From assembly GCF_001425175.1 (NCBI RefSeq), contig NZ_LMDV01000010.1:62001-126000 (forward strand): a stretch of 64,000 nucleotides of DNA, read 5' to 3'. The stretch's first letter is position 1; the number at the start of each line of letters is the position of its first letter. The position numbers and the translations under genes were made by a program. Shown here in pieces: positions 50,213 through 58,465 of this stretch. Under the pieces are notes generated by a model, which was given only the letters and a program-made list of their open reading frames with translations, was not told the DNA's origin and searched no databases. Source of the DNA: Nocardioides sp. Root1257 (lineage in GTDB: Bacteria; Actinomycetota; Actinomycetes; Propionibacteriales; Nocardioidaceae).

Positions 50213-51387
50213 CGTACTTCGACCTGTCCGACCCGGCGTTCGACGTCACCTCGCCGACGGTGCACGCAGCCCGCGACGACAGCTGGTACGTCGAGACCAA
50301 CTGGGGCTGGGCGGTGCTGCGGTACGCCGAGGTGAGCGCGCTGCTGCGCGACCGGCGCTTCCGCCAGGGCAACGCGCGCTGGCCGGCGCAGAACGGCATC
50401 CACTCGGGACTCTTCTCCGACTGGTGGCAGGAGACCCTGCTGTCGCTGGAGGGCGACGACCACGCGCGGATCCGCCGGCTGATGGTGCCGGCCTTCCGCA
50501 ACAAGACGATCGCCGCGATGCGCCCGCGGTTCCAGGCGCTGGCCAACGAGCTCATCGACGGCTTCGCCGACCGTGGGTCGGTCGAGCTCATCTCCGAGTT
50601 CGCCGAGCCGTACGCCGCCCGGATCATCTGCGTGCTGCTCGGGCTGCCCGAGGACAACTGGCTCCAGGTCGCCCACTGGGCCGACGACCTCGGCGCGTCC
50701 TTCTCGATCGACGTCGGCAACCAGGTCCCGAAGATCGAGGCCGCCCTCGACGGGCTCTTCGGGTACGTCGACGAGGTGGTCGCCGATCGCACCGCACACC
50801 CACGCGACGACCTGGTCACGACGCTCGTGCAGGCGACCGAGGACGGCGACCGGCTCTCGCGCCACGAGCTCGGCGTCGCGCTGGTGTTCCTGGCCTTCGC
50901 GGGCATGGAGACCACCCGCAACCAGCTCGGGCTCGCCCTGCAGACGCTGCTCCGGCACCCCGACCAGTGGCGCCTCCTCGGCGAGCGGCCGGACCTCGGC
51001 GAGAACGCCGTCGAGGAGGTCATGCGCGTCAACCCGACCGTCACGTGGGTGACGCGGGAGGCGCTCGAGGACGTCGAGTTCCAGGGACTGCACATCCCGC
51101 AGGGCGGCATCGTGCAGATGCTGTCGCACAGCGCGGGCACCGACCCGTCGGCGATGCCCGACCCCGCCTTCGACATCACCCAGCAGCGCCCGCCGCACCA
51201 CGGCTTCGGCGCCGGCGTCCACCACTGCCTGGGCCACTTCGTCGCGCGCACCGACATGGCCGTCGCCCTGCCGCTGCTCGCCCGCCGGATGCCGGACGCC
51301 GTGCCGGACGGGCCCGGTCAGTGGCTGCCGGTCTCCGGCAACACGGGGGCCCTGTCGTTCCCGATCCGATTTACGCCCGGCGGCTAA
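50209..51387 (+). CDS. Cytochrome P450
   Basis: A 392-residue soluble bacterial P450. The I-helix is ALVFLAFAGMETTRNQLGLA (an AG-x-E-T-T pattern, Glu in place of the more common Asp/His), the K-helix ExxR is in VEEVMRVNP and the haem ligand Cys is in FGAGVHHCLGHF. Its ferredoxin and reductase are not nearby. Overlap with the GNAT gene (ATGA) and the exporter suggests a small-molecule modification and export unit; the substrate cannot be read from sequence. Confidence 0.95.
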   Translation: MTYFDLSDPAFDVTSPTVHAARDDSWYVETNWGWAVLRYAEVSALLRDRRFRQGNARWPAQNGIHSGLFSDWWQETLLSLEGDDHARIRRLMVPAFRNKTIAAMRPRFQALANELIDGFADRGSVELISEFAEPYAARIICVLLGLPEDNWLQVAHWADDLGASFSIDVGNQVPKIEAALDGLFGYVDEVVADRTAHPRDDLVTTLVQATEDGDRLSRHELGVALVFLAFAGMETTRNQLGLALQTLLRHPDQWRLLGERPDLGENAVEEVMRVNPTVTWVTREALEDVEFQGLHIPQGGIVQMLSHSAGTDPSAMPDPAFDITQQRPPHHGFGAGVHHCLGHFVARTDMAVALPLLARRMPDAVPDGPGQWLPVSGNTGALSFPIRFTPGG

Positions 51388-53240
51388 GCGGTCAGGTGGT
51401 GGACGTAGCACCAGCGCCAGTCCTCCCCCGGCTCCGCCGACTGCATGACCGGGTGCTGCTCCTCGTGGAAGTGCCGCGTCGCGTGCTGCTTGGGTGAGGA
51501 GTCGCAGCAGGCGACGTTGCCGCACTCGAGGCAGCGCCGCAGCGCGACCCACTGGGTGCCTTCGTCGAGGCAGGCCTGGCAGTACGTCGCCTGCTCCGCC
51601 TCGGTCACCTGGTAGTGCTCCAGGTCGGGGCACAGCTCGCCGGTGGTCCAGCGACGACTGGCGTACGACGCGGACTCGTCGCGCTCCGCCTCGGCGCTGT
51701 CGAGCATCGACTCCTCGATGTCCAACGTCGCCAGCACGTCCGCGATGACCTCGGAGTCGACCGTGCCGGACTTGCGGATCTCGAGGATGCGCCGCCGTTC
51801 GGCGTCGAGCATCTGCGTCCGGATCCGGTAGTAGAGGGCGGCCGGCGACTCCTGGTCGGCGGTGGTGCTGAGCCGCTCCCACGCGGCGAAGTTGCGCTGG
51901 TCCAGCCGCTGCCGGATCAGGTCGACGACGTTGGCGTGGTCGTCGTACTCCATCCCGTCGAGCTCGTCCTCCGCCGCCTTCGACGCCTGCTGCAGCAGGG
52001 TCGCGCGGGCGAGGGCGTCGTCCAACGGGTCGGGCGAGGGGACCCTCAGCCAGCGCGCGATCATCGGCAGCGAGAGTCCCTGGATGAGCAGGGTGCCGGC
52101 CACCACCGTGAAGGCCGCCATCAGCAGGACCTCCTTGTGCTCGACGGTGTCCGGGATGATGAAGGCCGCCGCCAGCGTGACGACCCCGCGCATGCCCGCC
52201 CAGCCGACGATGAAGGTCTCCGCGATCGGTGGACGCCGGCCGGTAGTGGGGTCGGGGCCGGGCCGGACCAGCATCCAGCGGGAGATGTAGACCCAGACGA
52301 TGCGGAGCACGATGCAGGCCAGCAGAGTGGCGGCGCAGACGGCGGCGATCCGGCCGCCGGACAGCGAGCTGTCGGCGAGGTCCTGGAAGAGCCACTGGGC
52401 CTGCAGGCCGATCAGCGCGAAGACGGTGTTCTCGAGCAGGAACGCGATCGTGCGCCAGTTGGTGTGCTCGGCGATCCGGGACTGCGCCGTCTGCAGCAGC
52501 GGGGCCTTGTGACCGAGCAGGAGCCCGGCCACCACGACGGCGACGACGCCGGACGCGTCGATCTCCTCGGCCGCGATGAAGCAGGCGAAGGGGATGACGA
52601 AGGAGAGGCCGACGTCGAGCACCGGGTCGGTGATCCGGTGCCTCAACTTGGCGACGACGAAGAAGCCGATCAGTCCGATCAGCACGCCCCCGCCGGCGGC
52701 GACCGCGAAGTCGACCCCGACGTGCCACGAGATGCCGGTCGCCACCACCGCCGTACGCAGTGCCACCAGTGCCGTCGCGTCGTTGAAGAGCGACTCCCCC
52801 TCGAGGATCGTGACGATCCGCCGGGGCAGGCCGATGTTGCGGCCGATGGCTGTCGCCGCGACCGCGTCGGGTGGTGCGACGACGGCGCCGAGCGCGAACG
52901 CGATCGGCCAGGACACCCCCGGCAGCAGCGCGTGGACGACAACGCCGACGCCGGCCATCGTGAAGAGGACGGCACCGACCGACAGCGCCAGGATCACCCG
53001 CCGGTGGGCGTTGAAGTCCACGAGCGATGACGTGATCGCCGCCGAGTAGAGCAGTGGCGGCAGCAGCCCGAGGAGCACCACTTCGGGCTCCAGGTGGATC
53101 TGCGGCACGAACGGGAGGAAGGACGCCGCGACCCCCGCCACGACCAGGACCAGCGGGGCGGGAAGCCCGATCCAGCGCGCGATCACGACCCCCGCGAGCA
53201 CCGAGACGACCAACGCGACGAGGAGGAGGGCGACATGCAC
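51384..53240 (-). CDS. CPA1 Na+/H+ antiporter with C-terminal UBP zinc finger
   Basis: A 618-residue protein. Residues 1 to about 400 form the NhaP/NHE-type antiporter with about 12-13 helices: GALGAVVAPPDAVAATAIG-like segment (AFALGAVVAPPDAVAATAIG), ILEGESLFNDATALVALRTA with the NDA/D motif, and GWAGMRGVVTLAAAF. About 130 cytoplasmic residues, partly helical, follow. The last 80 residues are a ubiquitin-hydrolase-type (UBP) zinc finger: CPDLEHY, YCQACLDEGTQWVALRRC, ECGNVACCDSS and HATRHFHEEQHPVM, then WCYVHH. GTG start; convergent with the P450 (4-nt overlap of ends). Confidence 0.92.
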   Translation of the reverse strand: MHVALLLVALVVSVLAGVVIARWIGLPAPLVLVVAGVAASFLPFVPQIHLEPEVVLLGLLPPLLYSAAITSSLVDFNAHRRVILALSVGAVLFTMAGVGVVVHALLPGVSWPIAFALGAVVAPPDAVAATAIGRNIGLPRRIVTILEGESLFNDATALVALRTAVVATGISWHVGVDFAVAAGGGVLIGLIGFFVVAKLRHRITDPVLDVGLSFVIPFACFIAAEEIDASGVVAVVVAGLLLGHKAPLLQTAQSRIAEHTNWRTIAFLLENTVFALIGLQAQWLFQDLADSSLSGGRIAAVCAATLLACIVLRIVWVYISRWMLVRPGPDPTTGRRPPIAETFIVGWAGMRGVVTLAAAFIIPDTVEHKEVLLMAAFTVVAGTLLIQGLSLPMIARWLRVPSPDPLDDALARATLLQQASKAAEDELDGMEYDDHANVVDLIRQRLDQRNFAAWERLSTTADQESPAALYYRIRTQMLDAERRRILEIRKSGTVDSEVIADVLATLDIEESMLDSAEAERDESASYASRRWTTGELCPDLEHYQVTEAEQATYCQACLDEGTQWVALRRCLECGNVACCDSSPKQHATRHFHEEQHPVMQSAEPGEDWRWCYVHHLTA

Positions 53241-53265
53241 GCGCCCATCCTCCCCGATGGACGTG

Positions 53266-54177
53266 TCAGGCGGGTTGCGCGACCCAGAGCATCGGGTCGC
53301 CCCAGCCCAGCTCGTCGACGCCGTGCCTGCCGAACGCGAGCGCGACGAGGGTCCGCCGGTGGGCGGCGAAGGTCAGCACGTGGGCGATCATCCCGCCGTA
53401 CGTGAAGACCTCGGCGGGCTCGCAGAGGGCGTCGACGAACGTGTCGTCGAGGCGGCCCGCGTCGACGACGTCGCGGACGTGGGAGAGGTACGTCGGGCCC
53501 TCGGTCGCCAGCCGGTCGCGGAGCGACGCGACCGACTCGTGCTCCTCGACCGACCAGTCGTACTCGCGGTTCGCGAGGGCCGCGTTCCACATGCCCATCT
53601 GGCCGACGAGTCGGGAGAGGAGCGAGCGGATCGTCTGGCGGTCGTCGTCGACGTCGAGCTCGATGACCTGGTCGAGCTGCTCGTCGCTGAGCCGGTCCGC
53701 GAGGCGGATCATCTCGCCGGTCAGCCAGACGTGGTGCTCGACCATCTTCGTGAGCAGTTCCATGGGTGTCACCTGGTCTCTCGCCGGCAGCCGGAGGCTG
53801 CCGGGTGGGTGGAAGTGGACGCCGCTGGGGGCCTCGATCTGCAGGTGACCGGGCCGGCGGCGCCAGGCGGACGGCGCGACGCCGTACGCCCTGGTGAAGG
53901 CGCGGGTGAACGCCTCGTGGGACCCGTAGCCCGCCTCGACGGCGATGTCGAGCAGCGGGGCGGAGGTCGTGATCATGCGGTAGGCCGCGCGCTCGAGCAG
54001 GATGCGCCGACGGAACGCGTCGGGCGGCTCGCCCGCGATCGACCGGATCATGCGGTCGAGGTGGTAGCGGGAGAAGTGCAGCCGCGCGGCCCGCTCGTCG
54101 GCCCCCAGGTCGTGGTCGTCGAGCGCCTCGGCGAGGTGGTCGACGAACCCGGCGAAGAGATCCGGAGCGGTGGTCAT
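53266..54177 (-). CDS. AraC-type regulator fused to a DinB-like domain
   Basis: A 303-residue protein. Residues about 10-110 are an AraC double helix-turn-helix (LHFSRYHLDRMIRSIAGEPP, LLDIAVEAGYGSHEAFTRAF, YGVAPSAWRRR). From about 130 a DinB-type four-helix domain follows: TPMELLTKMVEHHVWLTGEM, SLLSRLVGQMGMWNAAL and GGMIAHVLTFAAHRRTLVAL with His residues that could bind metal. The DNA-binding domain comes first, unlike classic AraC proteins. The inducer and targets are unknown. Confidence 0.9.
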   Translation of the reverse strand: MTTAPDLFAGFVDHLAEALDDHDLGADERAARLHFSRYHLDRMIRSIAGEPPDAFRRRILLERAAYRMITTSAPLLDIAVEAGYGSHEAFTRAFTRAYGVAPSAWRRRPGHLQIEAPSGVHFHPPGSLRLPARDQVTPMELLTKMVEHHVWLTGEMIRLADRLSDEQLDQVIELDVDDDRQTIRSLLSRLVGQMGMWNAALANREYDWSVEEHESVASLRDRLATEGPTYLSHVRDVVDAGRLDDTFVDALCEPAEVFTYGGMIAHVLTFAAHRRTLVALAFGRHGVDELGWGDPMLWVAQPA

Positions 54178-54226
54178 GGGTCGATCATGCGGCGTGCGAC
54201 GCGGGTGCCGCTTGATCGTGGTTGCG

Positions 54227-54232
54227 TAGCCT
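54227..54232 (+). promoter_or_regulatory. -10 box TAGCCT of a leaderless transcript
   Basis: TAGCCT ends 6 nt before the GTG at 54239; no ribosome binding site is present. Confidence 0.5.
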
Positions 54233-54238
54233 GCGCTG

Positions 54239-54853
54239 GTGACCTACCTGCTCGTCCCGAGCCCGCTGCTGGGGCCGGCGACCTGGGCTCCCGTGGCGGA
54301 GCTGCTGGGTGGACGCGTGGTCACCGTCGACGCGGTGGAGCCCGGACCTGCCGACGTGGTGCTGGTCGTGCACAGCAACGCCGGGCTCCACGCGCCGCTG
54401 CTCGCCTCCCGGCTCGGGGCGCGGGCGACGGTGTACGTCGACGCCGCGCTCGCCGGCGACGGGCCGGACACCGGCTTGGCGCCGCCGCGCTTCCTGGACT
54501 TCCTGACCGGCCTGGCCGACGACGACGGCCTGTTGCCGCCGTGGACGCACTGGTGGAGCGAGGACGACGTGCGCGACCTCTTCCCCGACCCGTCGACCCG
54601 CGCCCGCGTCGAGGCGGAGCAGCCCCGGCTGCCGCTCTCCTACTTCAGCTCCCGTGTCGAGGTGCCGCCCGGCTGGGCAGACCGGCCCTCGGCCTACCTG
54701 GCCTTCGGCGAGACGTACGCCGACGAGATCGCCACCGCGCGTGGCCGCGGTTGGCCCGTGACCGTCCTCCGGGGCCGGCACCTGCACCAGCTCGTCGACC
54801 CGGACGAGGTCGCCGCAGCGATCACGGACCTGGTCGACCGGGCAGGGCGCTGA
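54239..54853 (+). CDS. Small alpha/beta-hydrolase-like protein
   Basis: A 204-residue protein with an alpha/beta-hydrolase pattern: TYLLVPSPLLGPATWAPVAE (oxyanion region), VVLVVHSNAGLHAPLL (nucleophile elbow-like HSNAG), a cap-like middle and a late GRHLHQLVDPDEVA that could supply the catalytic His. Length is short for the family. It ends 108 nt from menD, convergent. A role as MenH cannot be ruled out but nothing specific supports it. Confidence 0.75.
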   Translation: MTYLLVPSPLLGPATWAPVAELLGGRVVTVDAVEPGPADVVLVVHSNAGLHAPLLASRLGARATVYVDAALAGDGPDTGLAPPRFLDFLTGLADDDGLLPPWTHWWSEDDVRDLFPDPSTRARVEAEQPRLPLSYFSSRVEVPPGWADRPSAYLAFGETYADEIATARGRGWPVTVLRGRHLHQLVDPDEVAAAITDLVDRAGR

Positions 54854-54883
54854 GCCGATCCGTGGCGGACTGGGAGGGCACCT

Positions 54884-54923
54884 CCTGAACTGGGAGGGCA
54901 CTGCAATGCCCTCCCACTTCAGG
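54884..54923. terminator. Two-way terminator between hydrolase gene and menD
   Basis: CCTGAACTGGGAGGGCA (54884-54900) pairs with TGCCCTCCCACTTCAGG (54907-54923), 16 of 17 bp, with a 6-nt loop. A direct copy of ACTGGGAGGGCA-C starts 20 nt upstream, and a second palindrome (ACCCGGTCGACCGGGT) follows. Confidence 0.8.
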
Positions 54924-54960
54924 GACACCCGGTCGACCGGGTATCCCTGGGAGCGGCGAC

Positions 54961-56520
54961 CTACGGCCGCAGCGCTCTGATCCGGGCGTCGAGGTCACGC
55001 CGGTTGTCGCGGCGTACGACGACCTCGACCACCTCGACGCCACCGTTGGGCGAGGCGAGTGCCTGGTCGAGCTCGGCGAGCGAGCCGACCTTCCAGTGCG
55101 GCGTGCGGGTGGCCGCGCAGAGGGCGGCGAGGTCGACGTGGTGAGGGGTCCCGAAGAGCTTCTCGAAGCGGTCGTCGTACGCCGGGTCGCCCTGCTCGAG
55201 CATCGTGAAGATCGAGCCGCCGTCGTCGTTGACGACGACGATCGTCAGGTCGGGGACCGGCTCGCCGGGGCCGATGACCAGACCGTTGGCGTCGTGCAGG
55301 AAGGTCACGTCGCCCATCAGCGCGAAGGACCGCGTCGACTCGCGCGCGAGGGCCGCACCGATCGCGGTCGAGATGGTGCCGTCGATGCCGGCCAGGCCCC
55401 GGTTGGCGACCACCTTGCGGCGGGCACCGACCGCGTAGCGGGGCACCATCAGGTCGAGGTCGCGGATGGGGCTGGACGCGCCGACCACGAGCAGCCCGCC
55501 GGACGGCAGGGCCCGGGCCACCGCGCCGGCCACCTCGTGCGGTGTGAGGTCCGGCTCGGCCGCGAGCAGGGCGTCGAGCTGCCGGGAGACGCTGGCGTCG
55601 GCGGCGTGCCACTCCTCCAGCCAGGCCGGGTCGTCGGGCTCCTGCACGTGGGGTACGACGGGCAGCCGCTCGTCGACCGGGAACGGTCTCTCGGCCCACG
55701 CGCCGAGCGTCGGGGTGTCGACCACCTGCACGTCGTCGCGCGCGAGCAGTCGCGACACCGGTCGGGAGAGCGTCGGGTGACCGCAGACGACGACCCGCTC
55801 GATCCGCGCGCCCAGGTCGCCGGACAGCAGCAGCCGGTAGGTCCGGATGGCGTTCGCGCCGGTGCGCGATCCGCTCGACGGCTCGGCGAGCAGCGGCCAG
55901 CCGCCCGACTCGGCGAGCTGACGGGCCTGCGGCCCGGCGTCGTCGCCGGCCACGACGACCGTGCGCGGTCCGTTGCCCAGCCACTCCGTCGTCGCCGGGT
56001 GGACCGGCCGGGGAGCCGTGCCGGGGACGACCGCGGGCTGCCAGGTGTCCTCGGGCAGCAGCGGCTCGTCGAGGGGCACGTTGACGTGGACGGGCGCGAG
56101 ACCTGTCAGGTCCATCGCACCGGCGTCCTGGGTCGCGACGAGCGGACCGAACACCCCCCGCTGGTCGGTGGTCTGGTTGGCGTTCGTCCCCCTCAGACGA
56201 TCCGGCCGGTCCGCGGTCACGACCACCAGCGGCAGCCCGACGTGGGCCGCCTCGAGGACGGCCGGGTGCAGGTTGGCGACCGCGGTGCCGGACGTGCAGA
56301 CGACGGCGGCCCGGTGGCCGTTCTTCGTGAGCCCCAGGGCGAGGAAGCCCGCCGTACGCTCGTCGATGCGGGTGTGCAGCCGGACCAGTCCCGCCGCGGC
56401 GGCGTCGTACGCCGCGAAGCCGAGCGGCGCGTTGCGCGAGCCCGGGGCGACGACGATCTCGGCGACGCCGGCCTCGACCAGCGCCGTGACGACGGCGCGG
56501 GCGGTGTCGGTGGCGGTCAC
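54961..56520 (-). CDS. menD: 2-succinyl-5-enolpyruvyl-6-hydroxy-3-cyclohexene-1-carboxylate synthase
   Basis: A 519-residue thiamine diphosphate enzyme that joins isochorismate and 2-oxoglutarate. Visible are EIVVAPGSRNAPLGFAAY, HTRIDERTAGFLALGLTK, AVVCTSGTAVANLHPAVLEA, ADRPDRLRGTNANQTTDQ, NRGLAGIDGTISTAIGAAL and the ThDP/Mg site LMGDVTFLHDANGL. GTG at 56520 overlaps the menC stop (GTGA). It ends the menE-menC-menD operon. Confidence 0.95.
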   Translation of the reverse strand: MTATDTARAVVTALVEAGVAEIVVAPGSRNAPLGFAAYDAAAAGLVRLHTRIDERTAGFLALGLTKNGHRAAVVCTSGTAVANLHPAVLEAAHVGLPLVVVTADRPDRLRGTNANQTTDQRGVFGPLVATQDAGAMDLTGLAPVHVNVPLDEPLLPEDTWQPAVVPGTAPRPVHPATTEWLGNGPRTVVVAGDDAGPQARQLAESGGWPLLAEPSSGSRTGANAIRTYRLLLSGDLGARIERVVVCGHPTLSRPVSRLLARDDVQVVDTPTLGAWAERPFPVDERLPVVPHVQEPDDPAWLEEWHAADASVSRQLDALLAAEPDLTPHEVAGAVARALPSGGLLVVGASSPIRDLDLMVPRYAVGARRKVVANRGLAGIDGTISTAIGAALARESTRSFALMGDVTFLHDANGLVIGPGEPVPDLTIVVVNDDGGSIFTMLEQGDPAYDDRFEKLFGTPHHVDLAALCAATRTPHWKVGSLAELDQALASPNGGVEVVEVVVRRDNRRDLDARIRALRP

Positions 56521-57458
56521 GACCGACGATCCTGCCGCAGGGCGAGCACGTCGGCGAGCCGGGCCTCCCAGTGGGCGACCCGGTCGGGCGCCGCGTGCAC
56601 CAGCGACTCGTCCAGCACCGGCAGCCGCACCGGCAGCGCGCCGTCGACCGGCAGAAGAGGGTCGGTCACCACGTCGGACTCCAGGAGCTGGACCGTCGCG
56701 AGGCCGCACGCGTAGGGCAGCTCGGGCAGAGCGGCCGCGAGGGCGACGCCGGCAGCGATCCCGATCGAGGTCTCCAGCGCCGACGACACGACGACCGGAA
56801 GGCCGATGTCCTCGGCGATCCGCAGGCAGGCCCGGACGCCGCCGAGCGGCTGCACCTTCAGCACCGCCACGTCGGCCGCCTCGAGGTCGCGCACGCGGTA
56901 GGGGTCCGTCGCGCGGCGGATCGACTCGTCGGCCGCGATCGGTACGCCGACGGCCCGGCGCACCCGGGCGAGGTCCTCGACGCTGGCGACGGGCTGCTCG
57001 ACGTACTCGAGGCCGCCGGCGGCCCGGTCCAGGACGGGGATGCCCGCGATCGCTGTGTCGAGGTCCCACAGGCCGTTGACGTCGATCCGGATCCGACCGT
57101 CGGTGCCGATGGCGTCGCGGACTGCCTCGAGCCGCGCCTGGTCGTCCGCCAGTGTCTGCCCGGGCTCCGCGACCTTGACCTTGGCGGTCCGACAGCCACC
57201 GCGCAGCACGACGGCGTGCGCCTGCTCGGGACCGACGGCCGGCACCGTGACGTTGACCGGCACGCTGTCCCGCACCGGGGCCGGCCAGTCCCCGGCGGCG
57301 GCCTCCTCGGCGCAGCGCAGCCACGGCTCGGCGATGGCCGCGTCGTACTCCAGGAAGGGGCTCCACTCGCCCCAACCGGCAGGACCCGGCAGCAGCACGC
57401 CCTCGCGGACGGTGATCCCGCGGAAGCGGGTGCGCATCGGGAGGCTGTAGACCCTCAC
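56517..57458 (-). CDS. menC: o-Succinylbenzoate synthase
   Basis: A 313-residue enolase-superfamily dehydratase. Catalytic Lys pair is in RTAKVKVAEPG; metal ligands are Asp in IRIDVNGLWD, Glu in LEYVEQPVAS and Asp in PIAADESIRR; the second Lys is in VAVLKVQPLGGV. GTG at 57458 overlaps the menE stop; ATG at 57437 is an alternative start that would drop 7 residues. Confidence 0.94.
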   Translation of the reverse strand: MRVYSLPMRTRFRGITVREGVLLPGPAGWGEWSPFLEYDAAIAEPWLRCAEEAAAGDWPAPVRDSVPVNVTVPAVGPEQAHAVVLRGGCRTAKVKVAEPGQTLADDQARLEAVRDAIGTDGRIRIDVNGLWDLDTAIAGIPVLDRAAGGLEYVEQPVASVEDLARVRRAVGVPIAADESIRRATDPYRVRDLEAADVAVLKVQPLGGVRACLRIAEDIGLPVVVSSALETSIGIAAGVALAAALPELPYACGLATVQLLESDVVTDPLLPVDGALPVRLPVLDESLVHAAPDRVAHWEARLADVLALRQDRRS

Positions 57459-58429
57459 ACCAGGCTCCGCAGCGTGACCCGGTCCGGCTTGCCGTTGGCC
57501 AGCAGCGGGATCTCGTCGAGCACGACCACCTGTCGTGGCGCCCAGGACCGGGCGTGGGTCTCGCCGACCCAGCCGCGCAGCTCGTCCAGCGACACGTCGC
57601 CGACCACGAAGGCGACGAGTCGGTTGCCCCACTCCTCGTCGGGCACGCCGAGCACCTCCGCGGCGCGGACCCCGGGGTGCTCCCGCAGCCGGGCGGCGAC
57701 GGCGGGGGCCGGGACGTTGACGCCACCGCTCACCACGACGTCGTCGATCCGGCCGAGCACGTGCAGCCGGCCGTCCTCGTCAAGACGGCCCGCGTCGGAG
57801 GTGAGGAACCACCCGTCGACGAGGACCTCGGCGGTCGCACCCGGGTCGCCGGCGTACCCCTCGAAGAGCGTCGGCCCGCTGATCCGGATCCGGCCGCCGG
57901 GGTCGAGCGCGAGCGCCACCCCGTCGAGCGCGTAGCCGTCGTAGACGCAGCCGCCCGCGGTCTCGGCCGAGCCGTACGTCGCCACGACGTGGACGCCCGC
58001 GTCCTCCGCGCGTCGACGCAGGGCGGGGTCGATCGGCCCACCACCGAGGAGCACGGTGCGCAAGCCACGCAGCGCCTCGGCATCGGTGTCGAGGAGGCGG
58101 TGCAGCTGGGTCGGGACGAGCGAGACGTAGTCGGCGTCGCGGGCGGCGTCGGCGAACGACCCGTGCTCCTCGAGCAGCACCGGCGGGTGCCCGGCGACCA
58201 GCGAGCGACAGACGACCTGCACGCCGGCGACGTACGACGCCGGCACGGCCAGGAGCCATCGGCCGGAGCCGCCCAGGCGGCGGGCCGAGGCCTCGACCGA
58301 CGCGAGCACCGCGGCCCGCGAGAGCACGACCCGCTTCGGCGTACCCGTCGAGCCGGAGGTCTCCACGACCCACGGCTCCGGGTCGTCGGCGGCCAGCCAG
58401 GCGTCGAGCTCACGGACCGCAGAAATCAC
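57455..58429 (-). CDS. menE: o-Succinylbenzoate-CoA ligase
   Basis: A 324-residue AMP-forming acyl-CoA ligase. The ATP loop is VVETSGSTGTPKRVVLS (near the N-terminus, since the usual first 100-150 residues are absent), then VVATYGSAETAGGCVYDG, GWFLTSDAGRLDEDGRLHVLGR and the C-terminal Lys in IPLLANGKPDRVTL. The short form is usual in actinobacterial men clusters. GTG at 58429 has a TACTGT -10 box 7 nt upstream, so the operon begins here without leader. Confidence 0.93.
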   Translation of the reverse strand: MISAVRELDAWLAADDPEPWVVETSGSTGTPKRVVLSRAAVLASVEASARRLGGSGRWLLAVPASYVAGVQVVCRSLVAGHPPVLLEEHGSFADAARDADYVSLVPTQLHRLLDTDAEALRGLRTVLLGGGPIDPALRRRAEDAGVHVVATYGSAETAGGCVYDGYALDGVALALDPGGRIRISGPTLFEGYAGDPGATAEVLVDGWFLTSDAGRLDEDGRLHVLGRIDDVVVSGGVNVPAPAVAARLREHPGVRAAEVLGVPDEEWGNRLVAFVVGDVSLDELRGWVGETHARSWAPRQVVVLDEIPLLANGKPDRVTLRSLV

Positions 58430-58436
58430 GCGACCG

Positions 58437-58442
58437 ACAGTA
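58437..58442 (-). promoter_or_regulatory. -10 box TACTGT of the menECD operon
   Basis: TACTGT (minus strand) ends 7 nt before the menE GTG at 58429; leaderless start. Confidence 0.5.
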
Positions 58443-58465
58443 GTGCGCAGTGATGGGATGTCCGG

